Counted from the first letter of the stretch, positions 27,238 through 35,697 are shown. The stretch is 64,000 bases of DNA from Mucilaginibacter dorajii (GCF_024808255.1 NZ_JANTYS010000016.1:62001-126000), one strand, 5' to 3'. The notes: generated by a model not told the origin, from the sequence alone. Numbers and translations: made by a program.

Positions 27238-28137
27238 CTACATCAACAACACTTTCCAGGCATCCATTACCCGGCCGTTATTTAACAATTGCCGGGCTTT
27301 TAAATGCAGGTGTAGGGTCCGGGTGTGGCTGTCACCGATGATAGTATCAACCAGATCTTTCATTTCATCGGTTTGACTAAAAGCTTTTACTTCCTCATCG
27401 GATGGTAGCGTTTCAACAAGCCCCAATAACCCCAAATTATTCCCGGTTAACACTTTGGAGTTTTTAACCTCTTTGGGAAAAGCATCAACGCCGATACCTG
27501 TTCCGGTACTGCCTATTGGTTTAGAAATTTTAAATAAATTATCGCTGGTTACCCTACAATACCAATCGCCGCCTAAACGAGCCACCAAATCTATTTTATG
27601 CGGGTCTATTTTGCCATTAGCATCCAAAATCGCTTCATTGATATGAATCCGTTTCACCTCGGCAATAACCAAATTACCCGCTCCCCCGTTTTTTCCTAAC
27701 GATATTACATCATTCACTACACATTCCAATTGAACGGTCGATTCCGCTACCCTTGGTGGCTTTATCGTCTCCGAAGCCAATTCAGTAAACCCCGCTTTCG
27801 AAAATTCATTTACGCCTTTTTTGTAATCCATACTGGCTAAATAGGTTTGTTGCACCATATCGTAGTTCACAATATTAATCACACATTCAGGTACTTCCAA
27901 AACGTTTTCAAGCGTGTGTTTAGTGGTATTATCCCGCGCCCTGCTTGTTGGCGAAAAAACACATATCGGTGGATTGATACTAAAAACATTGAAAAAACTA
28001 AACGGACTTAAATTAACCTGGCCGTTTTTGTCAATAGTGGATACAAAGCATATTGGCCGGGGTGCAATGGCGTAGTGCAAATAAACTTGCATTTCGGCCG
28101 GTGTCAACGATGATGCATCAATAGTTTTTAACTTCAT
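27238..28137 (-). CDS. Flavin reductase-like domain protein
   Basis: 299 residues. The N-terminal 200 residues resemble the FMN-binding split-barrel flavin reductase family: APRPICFVSTIDKNGQVNLSPFSFFNVFSINPPICVFSPTSR (about 27-68), where the conserved Pro/Phe pattern contacts FMN, and ECVINIVNYDMVQQTYLASMDY. The family uses FMN and NAD(P)H, or acts as an oxidoreductase with loosely known substrates. The C-terminal 90 residues (after about 205) are an extension common in Bacteroidota homologues. It has no signal peptide, so it is cytoplasmic. It stands alone between the repeat element and the tRNA genes. Confidence 0.85.
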   Translation of the reverse strand: MKLKTIDASSLTPAEMQVYLHYAIAPRPICFVSTIDKNGQVNLSPFSFFNVFSINPPICVFSPTSRARDNTTKHTLENVLEVPECVINIVNYDMVQQTYLASMDYKKGVNEFSKAGFTELASETIKPPRVAESTVQLECVVNDVISLGKNGGAGNLVIAEVKRIHINEAILDANGKIDPHKIDLVARLGGDWYCRVTSDNLFKISKPIGSTGTGIGVDAFPKEVKNSKVLTGNNLGLLGLVETLPSDEEVKAFSQTDEMKDLVDTIIGDSHTRTLHLHLKARQLLNNGRVMDAWKVLLM

Positions 28138-28611
28138 TCAAATTTTATTTAAAGCTTAATCAACCTAACTGCTATTTTTTTTGATCCAGTATCGACCATT
28201 TGGTTTGTTCTTTAAGATAGTATTACTTAACAAGCCTAAGCCGATAACTTTCATCTCACAATATCGCCGGGTTGCAGCCATAGGCCCTGGTAGCCGGGTT
28301 ACCAAGCAGCCCGGTGCCGTTGAGTTCCCAAAAGCATCCTGTGCCAATCGCACCCTATTGCGATACCTGCCTGCCGGTTTGTCCGGCATTAAGCGAGAGG
28401 CACCATTTATGCCGCTCCGATAATTGCCTGCAATAAGATTATTGCAATATTGTAAGTTATACAAAACTAACCGACAATAAGCAGAAAGAGATAATGTAGC
28501 TTAAGAAAGAAAATATTTTTCGGGGTTTGCATTTTCCATGAGCGAATTAAAAAATTTAAAATCACACACGCAATTACTCACATCTGATATTGACTGTTTT
28601 TTTTGGTGGGA
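28138..28611. other. Gene-free interval upstream of the flavin reductase-like gene
   Basis: A GC-richer stretch (about 28260-28420) is open in two opposing frames, but the translations have no protein-like pattern and no start context. I regard it as non-coding. Confidence 0.4.
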
Positions 28612-28654
28612 ATAAAAACAAAAACCCAGCAAATCAGTGTGATTTGCTGGGTTT
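28612..28654 (-). terminator. Terminator of tRNA-Pro copy 1
   Basis: On the minus strand AAACCCAGCAAATCA pairs with TGATTTGCTGGGTTT across a 3-nt loop, followed by TTGTTTTT. It lies just downstream of the tRNA at 28680-28753. Confidence 0.8.
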
Positions 28655-28679
28655 CGACTTCGATTGGTATCGCTTTCTG

Positions 28680-28753
28680 TCGGGATGGCAGGATTCGAAC
28701 CTGCGGCCTCCACATCCCAAATGTGGCGCGATACCGGGCTACGCTACATCCCG
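28680..28753 (-). tRNA. tRNA-Pro (TGG)
   Basis: 74 nt on the minus strand. Acceptor arms CGGGATG and CATCCCG pair; the discriminator is A and CCA is not encoded. The anticodon stem CCACA/TGTGG closes the loop TTTGGGA with anticodon TGG. The T-arm GGTTCGAATCC is canonical. Confidence 0.96.
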
Positions 28754-28800
28754 TTACATTAATCAGGCTCATGCCTGCCAATGCTATTTCATCAATCAGA

Positions 28801-28836
28801 AAAGAAAACCCTTTAAACTTTCGGTTTAAAGGGTTT
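28801..28836 (-). terminator. Terminator of tRNA-Pro copy 2
   Basis: Perfect 13-bp arms AAACCCTTTAAAC/GTTTAAAGGGTTT with a 5-nt loop at 28806-28836; a TTTT-rich tail follows on the minus strand. It differs in sequence from the terminator of copy 1. Confidence 0.8.
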
Positions 28837-28858
28837 TGATAGTTGGTATCGACTTTCG

Positions 28859-28932
28859 TCGGGATGGCAGGATTCGAACCTGCGGCCTCCACATCCCAAA
28901 TGTGGCGCGATACCGGGCTACGCTACATCCCG
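28859..28932 (-). tRNA. tRNA-Pro (TGG), second identical copy
   Basis: Identical over all 74 nt to the gene at 28680-28753, with the same TGG anticodon. The two copies are about 105 nt apart and each has its own terminator. Confidence 0.96.
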
Positions 28933-29245
28933 CTTCCCTGATTGGGTGTGCAAAAGTAGGATTTTAAATTAAGTTGCAAAATTTTTTTTCAAAGAAATTC
29001 AAACACTAATGTTAAACCATTCATTTGCACCTGTTTGAACTTAAATATTTTTTTCACACCGTACAATTAACCTGCTCTTCTCATTATTTTAACAATGAAC
29101 CAGATAAAACATAAGCTGTTTTGGTTTGGACTTTGGGGCAGTAGAATAACCTTTAGTGTGATAGTCGCAGGTATAATCCATGATCTTATCACCGGTAAAA
29201 GGAATGACGATGGAACCATTTTCAGATTTAACAGGTAAGTCAATA

Positions 29246-29653
29246 TCAATCCAGCTTGCTCGGTTTATTCATTAAGGCAGCTGCTGAGCCCACGCAAATT
29301 AAAACGCCTAATGCGAGTCCGCCGAATAAACGGCCCGAAAAGGCGAATAGATTGCTGGCCATATCAAAATAATTAATATAGACTATGCCGGCCAAACAGG
29401 CAAATAGCCCTCCTATCAGCAAAATCCTGAAGCTTTGAAACAAGGCTTCAAAAAAACTGATCTCGCCTTCCTTGTCGTCTTCCCGGTAAGTTTTCACCCC
29501 GAAATAAACGCCACAGAACGGTATCAGTAATGATAAATATTCAATAGGCCTTACATGATTGCCGGTACTGGTGTACCCAAACGACCGCATTATAAACAAC
29601 CAGGTTCCGCTCATAATCCCCAGGATCAGGCCGGTTACAAAAGCATTTTTCAT
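29246..29653 (-). CDS. DUF4199 family membrane protein
   Basis: 135 residues with about four hydrophobic segments (TGLILGIMSGTWLFIM, LSLLIPFCGVYFGV, ILLIGGLFACLAGIVYINYF, LFGGLALGVLICVGSAAAL). The pattern IPFCGVYFGVKTYRED and the order of helices fit DUF4199, an inner-membrane family of unknown function common in Bacteroidota. It is shorter than the second member in this window (34573-35109). The region 28933-29245 downstream has no supported gene, though an ATG-less open frame at about 29089-29255 is discussed in the findings. Confidence 0.75.
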   Translation of the reverse strand: MKNAFVTGLILGIMSGTWLFIMRSFGYTSTGNHVRPIEYLSLLIPFCGVYFGVKTYREDDKEGEISFFEALFQSFRILLIGGLFACLAGIVYINYFDMASNLFAFSGRLFGGLALGVLICVGSAAALMNKPSKLD

Positions 29654-29802
29654 AATTTTTGGCTATTGGTTATAACTATATATAAAAATGCGAAATTTTA
29701 ATTACTTGTTTGTACACTCTGTACTTTTTCGGGAAGATAATTTTCATCAGCTCATAAACTCTGGCTGCTTTATCCATTTGCCCCCACACAGGTATAAACA
29801 AC

Positions 29803-29836
29803 AAGAGGCTGTTCTCATTTTTTGAGACAGCCTCTT
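29803..29836 (-). terminator. Hairpin downstream of the carboxylesterase gene
   Basis: AAGAGGCTGTTCTCA and GAGACAGCCTCTT form a 13-15 bp stem with one bulge, 40 nt beyond the esterase stop. A T-rich, not perfect, tail follows on the minus strand. Confidence 0.6.
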
Positions 29837-29875
29837 ATTAACATTGTACCTACAACAAACGGCTTATAAAAACCG

Positions 29876-31513
29876 CTATTTCATATAATCCTTATCCAGG
29901 AATAAATAGCGTGCCCTATCGGTTTCTGTTTTCTGCTCGCTTTTTACATCTATATCCATAAACTTAACCGGGCCTTTACCATTGTTGGCTTCCCATTTTG
30001 GTAAACCAGCTCCGTTAGGGTTGTAGTTTTTGATGAAATTGCCGAAGTAATCTTCCATGGTGGTAGATACTTTATAGTCATCTGGTGTCCAGGCGTAAGT
30101 TTTGTTGGTAGCCAGGTTGCCTAAGGCGTATTCAATTTCAGAGGCATGTGCCGCGCCAACCGGTCCGGCTGGTTTAGGTGCAGGTTTGGCTGCATCACCT
30201 TTTACAACGCCCCCGGCAAGGCCCGCTGTAGCATTGCCCATAGCGGCCGTCATAGCAGGGCGCACACGCGAAAACAAATAACGGTAAACAGGTTTGCCAC
30301 CGGTTTTCATTTGTAGGTCGGCCCATTTCCAGGTGCTATACACAATAAAACGATCACTTGATAATGCCGTTGCCGATTTGATAACCTCTTCATCGGTAGC
30401 AGCAGGGTATAATTTCAGTGCTTCGTCAGCTTTATCACCATAAATGGTAGTCAATGTTTTTTTGTAATTTTCTAATGTTGGTGCGTCAGCGCGCATTAAA
30501 AACTGGTAAGGCACTTCGGCCGAATTCCATCCTACCAGGATAGGTATTTTAGCCTGTTCGCCAGCTTCAAATATCTCGGGCAATGACTTGGGCAGCAAAT
30601 AGCCATCAATAGTTGGTGTCATTGGCGACCGCATCTGACCTGGTTTGTTAGTAATATCCAATAATTCGATAGCAGATTTAGCCCGCAGATCGGCTAATGA
30701 ACCAGCCTGGACGCTTGCCGCAAAGGCAACACCATTCTTTTCGGCCTCGGCCAATGGAATAGAATTTAACGTTGGATTTATACCCGCGCCACTTTCGCCT
30801 ATAGCCGCATTGATCAGATCTTTTGATAGTGGAGACGCCATTTGTACAGATACCGAGATCGATCCGGCAGATTCGCCGGCAATGGTGACATGTTTAGGAT
30901 CGCCACCAAATTTGGCTACGTTCTTTTGTACCCAAAGCAGAGCGGCATTTTGGTCGAGGTATCCATAATTACCCGATGAATGATTAGGCGATTCTTTGGT
31001 TAGCTCCGGATGCGAGAAAAAGCCAAACACACCAAGTCTGTAGTTTACGGTAAGCACCACAATGCCTTTTTTCGCCAGGCTTTCGCCATCATAACGTGGT
31101 TCAGATCCGTCACCTGCCGCTAAGCCACCACCGTAAAAATACACCAGTACAGGTAGTTTTTCGTTCATGGTTTTGGCAGGGGTCCAAACGTTTAGGTATA
31201 AACAATCTTCACTCATACCGGCAGACCGAAAGCCCATATCGCCAAAAATTGGCCTTTGCATGGGGTTATTGCCAAAATGATCGGCCTTGAGCACACCATC
31301 CCAGTTTTTAACTGGTTGCGGTTCTTTCCAGCGCAAATCGCCAACCGGCGGCTGGGCAAATGGAATGCCTTTAAATGTGGTGATAGCTGATCCTGCCTCC
31401 TTCACTCCTGCTACCTTACCATTTTCGATGGTTACCTGCGGATTGGTTTGGGCAAACAACTTTACAGATGCAATTTGCACCAGCAGCAAGGCTGCTAAAA
31501 TTGGTTTCATCAT
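29876..31513 (-). CDS. Type-B carboxylesterase, secreted
   Basis: 545 residues with a signal peptide (LAALLLVQIASVKLFAQT). Type-B carboxylesterase motifs are complete: GIPFAQPPVGDLRWKEPQP (about 50-68), SEDCLYLNVWTP, the oxyanion hole YFYGGGLAAGD (about 125), the nucleophile elbow IAGESAGSISV (Ser about 215), and a C-terminal His in GAAHASEIEYALG (about 455). It hydrolyses carboxylic esters; substrate unknown. The divergent neighbour is an NrtR-like regulator, and a 21-bp palindrome lies 45 nt upstream of the start, so the esterase is probably controlled by it. Confidence 0.92.
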   Translation of the reverse strand: MMKPILAALLLVQIASVKLFAQTNPQVTIENGKVAGVKEAGSAITTFKGIPFAQPPVGDLRWKEPQPVKNWDGVLKADHFGNNPMQRPIFGDMGFRSAGMSEDCLYLNVWTPAKTMNEKLPVLVYFYGGGLAAGDGSEPRYDGESLAKKGIVVLTVNYRLGVFGFFSHPELTKESPNHSSGNYGYLDQNAALLWVQKNVAKFGGDPKHVTIAGESAGSISVSVQMASPLSKDLINAAIGESGAGINPTLNSIPLAEAEKNGVAFAASVQAGSLADLRAKSAIELLDITNKPGQMRSPMTPTIDGYLLPKSLPEIFEAGEQAKIPILVGWNSAEVPYQFLMRADAPTLENYKKTLTTIYGDKADEALKLYPAATDEEVIKSATALSSDRFIVYSTWKWADLQMKTGGKPVYRYLFSRVRPAMTAAMGNATAGLAGGVVKGDAAKPAPKPAGPVGAAHASEIEYALGNLATNKTYAWTPDDYKVSTTMEDYFGNFIKNYNPNGAGLPKWEANNGKGPVKFMDIDVKSEQKTETDRARYLFLDKDYMK

Positions 31514-31557
31514 GGGTTTATTAATGTTAAATTGGTTTATTCGAATTTTTGATACTT

Positions 31558-31578
31558 ATTGTATCATTATGTTACAAT
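31558..31578. promoter_or_regulatory. 21-bp palindromic operator in the esterase/NrtR divergent region
   Basis: The sequence is ATTGTA, CAT, ATG, TACAAT, each separated by a single A/T base. All paired positions match except the three spacer positions. It lies 45 nt from the esterase start and 63 nt before the regulator start, placed to control both. Confidence 0.6.
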
Positions 31579-31640
31579 AATAATTAATTTTATCGCGGCA
31601 ACAAATTTTTTTGTTATTTGCCAAGCATTTTTTACAAAAG

Positions 31641-32366
31641 ATGAATAAGGAATTCAGGAAGCAGGAAAGTAACACCCGTGGCGATGGCTATTTGCCCGGC
31701 CTGGCAATTGATGCCGTTATTTTCGGCTTTCATGACCACCAGCTTAAAGTGTTGCTGCTTGCCTATAAAAACACCGGTTTATACGCGCTGCCGGGCGGCT
31801 TTATTCATGACGATGAAGATGTGAACCAGGCAGCCCGCAGGGTATTGCTGGACCGCACCGGCCTTACCAATATTTTCCTTGACCAGTTTTATGTTTTTGG
31901 CGATAACAGCCGTTATGATCCCGAACCATTAAAAGCTATTATGCTTGCCCGGGGATATGAACCACCTACCGATCATTGGTTGCTTAAGCGTTTTGTATCA
32001 GTAGGCTATTATGCCCTGGTTGATTTTACTAAAGCAATCCCCACCCCCGACGCGATCTCTGATACCTGCGATTGGTATGGCTTAGAAAGCCTTCCACATT
32101 TAATGCAGGATCATAGGCAGATCATCCAAAAAGCCCTGGAAACCCTTCAGGCCAACCTCGATCAAAAGCTCATCGGCTTTAACCTCCTTGGCGATGAATT
32201 TACCATGGGCGAACTGCAAAGCCTTTATGAAACCGTACTAAACAAAAAGCTAATAAGGGCCGCATTTCAGCGTAAAATACTGAGCTTGGGTATTTTGGAA
32301 CGGGTTGCTAAAAAGTTTACCGGCGGTGCGCATAAGGCACCTTATTTATATAGGTTCATCTCCTGA
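31641..32366 (+). CDS. NrtR-type regulator (degenerate NUDIX domain plus winged helix)
   Basis: I start at 31641 (MNKEFRKQESNTRGDG), since the ten extra upstream codons add nothing typical. The 241-residue protein has an N-terminal NUDIX fold, but the catalytic box is altered: GGFIHDDEDVNQAARRVLLDRTGL lacks the paired catalytic Glu residues of REXXEE, as expected for a sensor not an enzyme. The C-terminal winged helix (ILSLGILERVAKKFTGGAHKAPYLYRF) closes the protein. Bacteroidota NrtR-family members control sugar catabolism (for example AraR) in response to a sugar or phosphosugar. It is divergent from the esterase. Confidence 0.88.
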   Translation: MNKEFRKQESNTRGDGYLPGLAIDAVIFGFHDHQLKVLLLAYKNTGLYALPGGFIHDDEDVNQAARRVLLDRTGLTNIFLDQFYVFGDNSRYDPEPLKAIMLARGYEPPTDHWLLKRFVSVGYYALVDFTKAIPTPDAISDTCDWYGLESLPHLMQDHRQIIQKALETLQANLDQKLIGFNLLGDEFTMGELQSLYETVLNKKLIRAAFQRKILSLGILERVAKKFTGGAHKAPYLYRFIS

Positions 32367-32486
32367 GGATAAATTTCTTGTCTTAATTATACCTTTAATT
32401 GTCGTATTCTGCCCTGTTTAGTTATCTTTAATCACCGTAACTTTACTTCTGTAAACAACCAAATTATAAACTAAACTTTAATAAAA

Positions 32487-32912
32487 ATGGTAACTATCAA
32501 CCCTTATTTAAACTTCCCGGGCAATTCACTGGAAGCGTTCACCTTTTACAAATCGGTTTTTGGCGGCGAGTTTGCTGTAGTAATGAGCTTTGGCGATATG
32601 GGCAGCGAAAACGTAGCCGAAGAAGATAAAGACAAACTAATGCACATTGCGCTGCCTATAGGTAAAGGCAACATCCTGATGGCCACAGATACCGTTGGCG
32701 AAATGGGTATGGGCTACAAGGAAGGTAATAACTTCCATTTATCGCTTAATGTAGAAAGTAAAGAAGAAGGTGATACGGTTTACAACGCGCTTTCGGCAGG
32801 TGGTATCACTACGGTGCCAATGGCCATATCTGCGTGGGGTAGCTATTTTGGGATGCTTGTAGATAAGTTTGGCATATCATGGATGGTAAGTTTCGACGAA
32901 AATCGCGGATAA
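32487..32912 (+). CDS. VOC/PhnB-like glyoxalase-fold protein
   Basis: 141 residues. The opening TINPYLNFPGNSLEAFTFYKSVFGGEFAVVMSFGDM is the PhnB/3-demethylubiquinone-type VOC pattern, with the second half (GNNFHLSLNVESKEEGDTVYNALSAGG) completing the fold and ending SWGSYFGMLVDKFGISWMVSF. It is a cytoplasmic, small metal-binding or substrate-binding protein; the exact reaction is unknown. It leads a short run of plus-strand genes with DoxX-like and VOC proteins. Confidence 0.85.
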   Translation: MVTINPYLNFPGNSLEAFTFYKSVFGGEFAVVMSFGDMGSENVAEEDKDKLMHIALPIGKGNILMATDTVGEMGMGYKEGNNFHLSLNVESKEEGDTVYNALSAGGITTVPMAISAWGSYFGMLVDKFGISWMVSFDENRG

Positions 32913-32928
32913 TAAAATAGCTACAACC

Positions 32929-33312
32929 ATGAAACCAAAAAACATAAATATCATTTATTGGATATTGACCATTTTACTGGCCTTAGCCATGGCGGGTGAT
33001 GGGTTTGGTGGCATTACGAAGCAACAGGCTGGCGTTGATGTATTAAAACATTTAGGTTACCCAATATATTTTATGGTGATAATGGGATTCGCCAAGCTAC
33101 TGGGCGTTGTGGCTATACTGCAAACCCAATTTAAAGTGATAAAAGAATGGGCCTACGCCGGTTTTGCTTTCACTTTTTTGGGGGCGATAGCTTCACGTAG
33201 TTTTATGGGCGACGCCGTTGGCGAATTGATCCCACCGATGATAATGCTTGTATTTCTGTTTGTTACCTACTATTTCTGGAAAAAACTCGATCAGCTTAAA
33301 CCAACGAAATAA
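32929..33312 (+). CDS. DoxX-like membrane protein
   Basis: 127 residues with four hydrophobic segments (IIYWILTILLALAMAGDGFGGI, YFMVIMGFAKLLGVVAIL, WAYAGFAFTFLGAIAS, LIPPMIMLVFLFVTYYFW). The pattern LGYPIYFMVIMGFAKLLG is typical of DoxX-like proteins in Bacteroidota. It lies 16 nt after the VOC gene. Function is unknown; related families are tied to redox or thiosulfate metabolism. Confidence 0.8.
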   Translation: MKPKNINIIYWILTILLALAMAGDGFGGITKQQAGVDVLKHLGYPIYFMVIMGFAKLLGVVAILQTQFKVIKEWAYAGFAFTFLGAIASRSFMGDAVGELIPPMIMLVFLFVTYYFWKKLDQLKPTK

Positions 33313-33352
33313 TATTAAAATCAATCACAATTTAAAAACAAACCTTATAATC

Positions 33353-33742
33353 ATGAAAATAGCTGTAATTATTGTACGTACCCTGGTAGCGCTGATGTTT
33401 TTGTTCGCAGCAGTCAGTTGGTTTGCAATGGTGTTTTTCCATGCGTTTCCAATGCCCCCAACAACCGGCAATATGAAAATATTTAATGACGGACTTGCCG
33501 CCTCGGGATATCTGATGATGCTGATAAAAATAACCGAACTGGTTTGCGCGTTATTCCTGTTGTTTGGCAGGTACGTTGCGTTGGCTTTGATAGTGCTGTT
33601 CCCTGTAATGGTAAACATCGTATTAGTGAATGCATTCCTGGCACCATCAGGCCTGGTGGCAGTAGTACCGTTGCTATTAGGCGTGTTATTCCTGGCCTAT
33701 AGCCAACGTGAAAAATATGCGCCATTGTTCACATCAAAATAA
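33353..33742 (+). CDS. DoxX-like membrane protein (second)
   Basis: I use the ATG at 33353 (MKIAVIIVRTLVALMFLF), which begins the first membrane helix; the open frame upstream overlaps the preceding gene. The 129 residues have four hydrophobic segments (ending GLVAVVPLLLGVLFLAYSQREKYAP). The layout RTLVALMFLFAAVSWF... LIKITELVCALFLLFGRY is DoxX/DoxD-like. It lies about 40 nt after the previous DoxX-like gene. Confidence 0.78.
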   Translation: MKIAVIIVRTLVALMFLFAAVSWFAMVFFHAFPMPPTTGNMKIFNDGLAASGYLMMLIKITELVCALFLLFGRYVALALIVLFPVMVNIVLVNAFLAPSGLVAVVPLLLGVLFLAYSQREKYAPLFTSK

Positions 33743-33779
33743 AACCTGTTATACACGCGGGTTAAAAATACAAACTGTT

Positions 33780-34001
33780 ATGACGGTAGAAGTTTTTAAA
33801 ACCAATGTAAACAAGCGTAAAAACGCCGATATTTTGTTGCAGCACATCCACCGCAATTTTGTTGGCTACATAGCCAATTTCGACCTGGATGATTGTGATA
33901 AAATTTTGCGGGTACAGTGTAATGACCGTACCATCAAAGCTAAGGCGCTTATCCTGTTTTTAAAAGATTTTGGCTTTCATGCCGAGGTATTAACGGGTTA
34001 A
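33780..34001 (+). CDS. Small conserved-looking cytoplasmic protein, HMA-like fold possible
   Basis: 73 residues from ATG at 33780 (MTVEVFKTNVNKRKNADILL). The upstream extension of the frame overlaps the DoxX-like gene. It lacks a signal peptide. The pattern betaXalphabeta (VEVFKTNV..., ILLQHIHRNF, GYIANFDLDDCDKILRVQC, ALILFLKDFGFHAEVLTG) resembles a ferredoxin-like fold such as heavy-metal-associated domains, but lacks CxxC. I do not recognise a function. Confidence 0.65.
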   Translation: MTVEVFKTNVNKRKNADILLQHIHRNFVGYIANFDLDDCDKILRVQCNDRTIKAKALILFLKDFGFHAEVLTG

Positions 34002-34052
34002 ACCTAAATAAAAACAAAAAACAGGTTTTGAATTATTAATTAAAAGGAGAAT

Positions 34053-34439
34053 ATGATGTTAAAAGAAAGCAAAGCATTCGGTGGTTTCTCGGTAAACGAT
34101 ACCGCTAAAGCCAAAGAATTTTATAGCAACGTATTGGGCCTCGATGTAAAAGACGAAGCCATGGGCGGGGTTATAAGTATTCAACTTGCCGGTGGCAATT
34201 ATATAATTGCCTACCCCAAGCCTAACCATGTGCCCGCTACGTTTACCATACTTAATTTCCCGGTACCTGATGTGGAAAAAGCGGTTGATGAGCTAACCCA
34301 ACGCGGCGTAAAATTCATTATTTACAACGAAGAAAATTTCAAAACCGACGACAAGGGCATTTTCCGTGGAGGAGGTCCGGTTATCGCCTGGTTTGCAGAT
34401 CCGGCGGGTAATATCATGTCGGTTATACAACAAAACTAA
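34053..34439 (+). CDS. VOC family protein (glyoxalase-like)
   Basis: 128 residues. GGFSVNDTAKAKEFYSNVLGLDVKDEAMGG is the first betaalphabetabetabeta unit of a vicinal oxygen chelate protein; FPVPDVEKAVDELTQRGVKFI and GPVIAWFADPAGNIMSVIQ form the second. The usual Glu/His metal positions cannot be assigned with certainty. A clear AAAGGAG lies 8 nt upstream of two ATG codons. It is followed by a terminator at 34463, closing this short gene run. Confidence 0.87.
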   Translation: MMLKESKAFGGFSVNDTAKAKEFYSNVLGLDVKDEAMGGVISIQLAGGNYIIAYPKPNHVPATFTILNFPVPDVEKAVDELTQRGVKFIIYNEENFKTDDKGIFRGGGPVIAWFADPAGNIMSVIQQN

Positions 34440-34462
34440 GGTTTCGATACCCCATAACAATC

Positions 34463-34498
34463 AAAGGCCCTTAAATTGATCATCTTAAGGGCCTTTTC
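34463..34498 (+). terminator. Rho-independent terminator
   Basis: AAAGGCCCTTAA and TTAAGGGCCTTTT form a strong stem at the end of the VOC/DoxX gene run, followed by a T-rich tail. Confidence 0.85.
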
Positions 34499-34572
34499 TA
34501 TTTTCAAGCCATTTTAGGATCATTTAAAAACGATACCCATCATTCTTGTTTTCATAGTATTATATGCTTTAT

Positions 34573-35109
34573 TTAACTCACAGCAAGCGTATTATCATTT
34601 ATCTTCTTTTTCAATATCAACGCGCTGATAAGAGTTATAACTAAACCCACCGGTAAAATCTCTACATAGGTTATCAATATTACAAATATTGGGTTCTTAT
34701 ACATTTGTTTTAAATTGGTGGCACTTAAAATCTGCTCTTTAATCTCCTGCTCGCTTTTGCCGCTACTTTTAGCTTTAGCAATCATGGATGCGCTGTATTT
34801 ATCCATAAAATCGGGTATAAAAAAATGATAGTCAAAAAGCCAGGCTACTACATACATGGTTGATGCTATCAATGTTATATAAAGGCCAATGGTAAAGGCC
34901 TTTCCAAATGTTATTGCACCGTTATTGTATTTATCCCTGTAATTTTTAACGGCTACAAATATCATAGAGAACGCTATAAGCTGGGTACCATACCCAAGAT
35001 ACATATTAACGCTCTCATTAGCGCCATTGCAATACACGGCGGTTATAAGCATCATAAAGGTTACAATACAACCGGCTATTAAGCCAAAAGTGAGTACATT
35101 TTTTTTCAT
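34573..35109 (-). CDS. DUF4199 family membrane protein (longer member)
   Basis: 178 residues with four hydrophobic segments (GLIAGCIVTFMMLITAVYC, LGYGTQLIAFSMIFVAV, AFTIGLYITLIASTMYVVAWLF, IFVILITYVEILPVGLVITLISALIL). The KNYRDKYNNGAITFGKAFTIGLYITLIAS region is the DUF4199 core. It is an inner-membrane protein of unknown function. A LuxR-type membrane regulator is 117 nt upstream on the same strand, so the two may be a functional pair. Confidence 0.8.
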   Translation of the reverse strand: MKKNVLTFGLIAGCIVTFMMLITAVYCNGANESVNMYLGYGTQLIAFSMIFVAVKNYRDKYNNGAITFGKAFTIGLYITLIASTMYVVAWLFDYHFFIPDFMDKYSASMIAKAKSSGKSEQEIKEQILSATNLKQMYKNPIFVILITYVEILPVGLVITLISALILKKKINDNTLAVS

Positions 35110-35226
35110 CGTTTTTAAGTTTTAAAGTTTGATGCAGCAAATTTGAGAATTGGCTTGCTCGATACGGTCATACTTTAGGGTGATTTTGCAGAAATACAAC
35201 CACTTCATACTAAAGTACCACAATTT

Positions 35227-35697
35227 TCAGGCAATAAGATTAAGCTTTTTCGCCTTATCAACAGCCTGCGTGCGGCGGTCAACCTCCAGTTTGCCAAAAA
35301 TATTTGATGAGTGTGTTTTGATGGTATTTAGTGATACAAATAGCCTTTGTGCAATTTCCTGGTTGCTGAAGCCTTCGCCCATCAACTGCAAAACCTCCAG
35401 TTCGCGCCTGCTTATAGCAACCTCGGCCAGGGCAGCTTCGTTTAACAAGAATGGCCCATTATTACGATATACATATATCTCCTTTTCAACGTGAACGGTC
35501 TTCACTTTTGGCGAATTTAGTTTAAGAGCAAGCCAGATTCCCAGCGATGTAAAAATAATGGCTATAGCGGCAATGTAAAGTTCAAGAGAATTATCAATAA
35601 TGATAAACCTATACTCAAGCCAGCGCATTAAAAACAGCATCACAGCAAGCGATAGCCCGTATATAATGATGTGTTTGTTTTTTGCCAGCCTGTTCAA
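35227..35697 (-). CDS. Membrane-anchored LuxR-type transcriptional regulator
   Basis: 156 residues. Two hydrophobic segments at the N-terminus (IIIYGLSLAVMLFLM and LYIAAIAIIFTSLGIWLAL) anchor it, followed by a short linker and a LuxR-type HTH: ISRRELEVLQLMGEGFSNQEIAQRLFVSLNTIKTHSSNIFGKLEV (about 95-140). There is no receiver domain, so the signal is probably membrane-linked. It lies upstream of the DUF4199 gene, its likely target or partner. Confidence 0.87.
   Translation of the reverse strand: MNRLAKNKHIIIYGLSLAVMLFLMRWLEYRFIIIDNSLELYIAAIAIIFTSLGIWLALKLNSPKVKTVHVEKEIYVYRNNGPFLLNEAALAEVAISRRELEVLQLMGEGFSNQEIAQRLFVSLNTIKTHSSNIFGKLEVDRRTQAVDKAKKLNLIA

Noticed and set aside
28165..28464. Two opposing frames of 80-99 residues
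   Set aside because: The translations have no recognisable domain, no start context and are rich in rare combinations; probably non-coding.
28501..28892. Overlapping open frames on both strands
   Set aside because: They are artefacts of the duplicated tRNA-Pro genes; the repeated translated segments are tRNA sequence.
29067..29249. 60-residue frame overlapping the DUF4199 stop
   Set aside because: It needs a TTG start and reads as low-complexity hydrophobic sequence; another frame of the same strand looks more protein-like.
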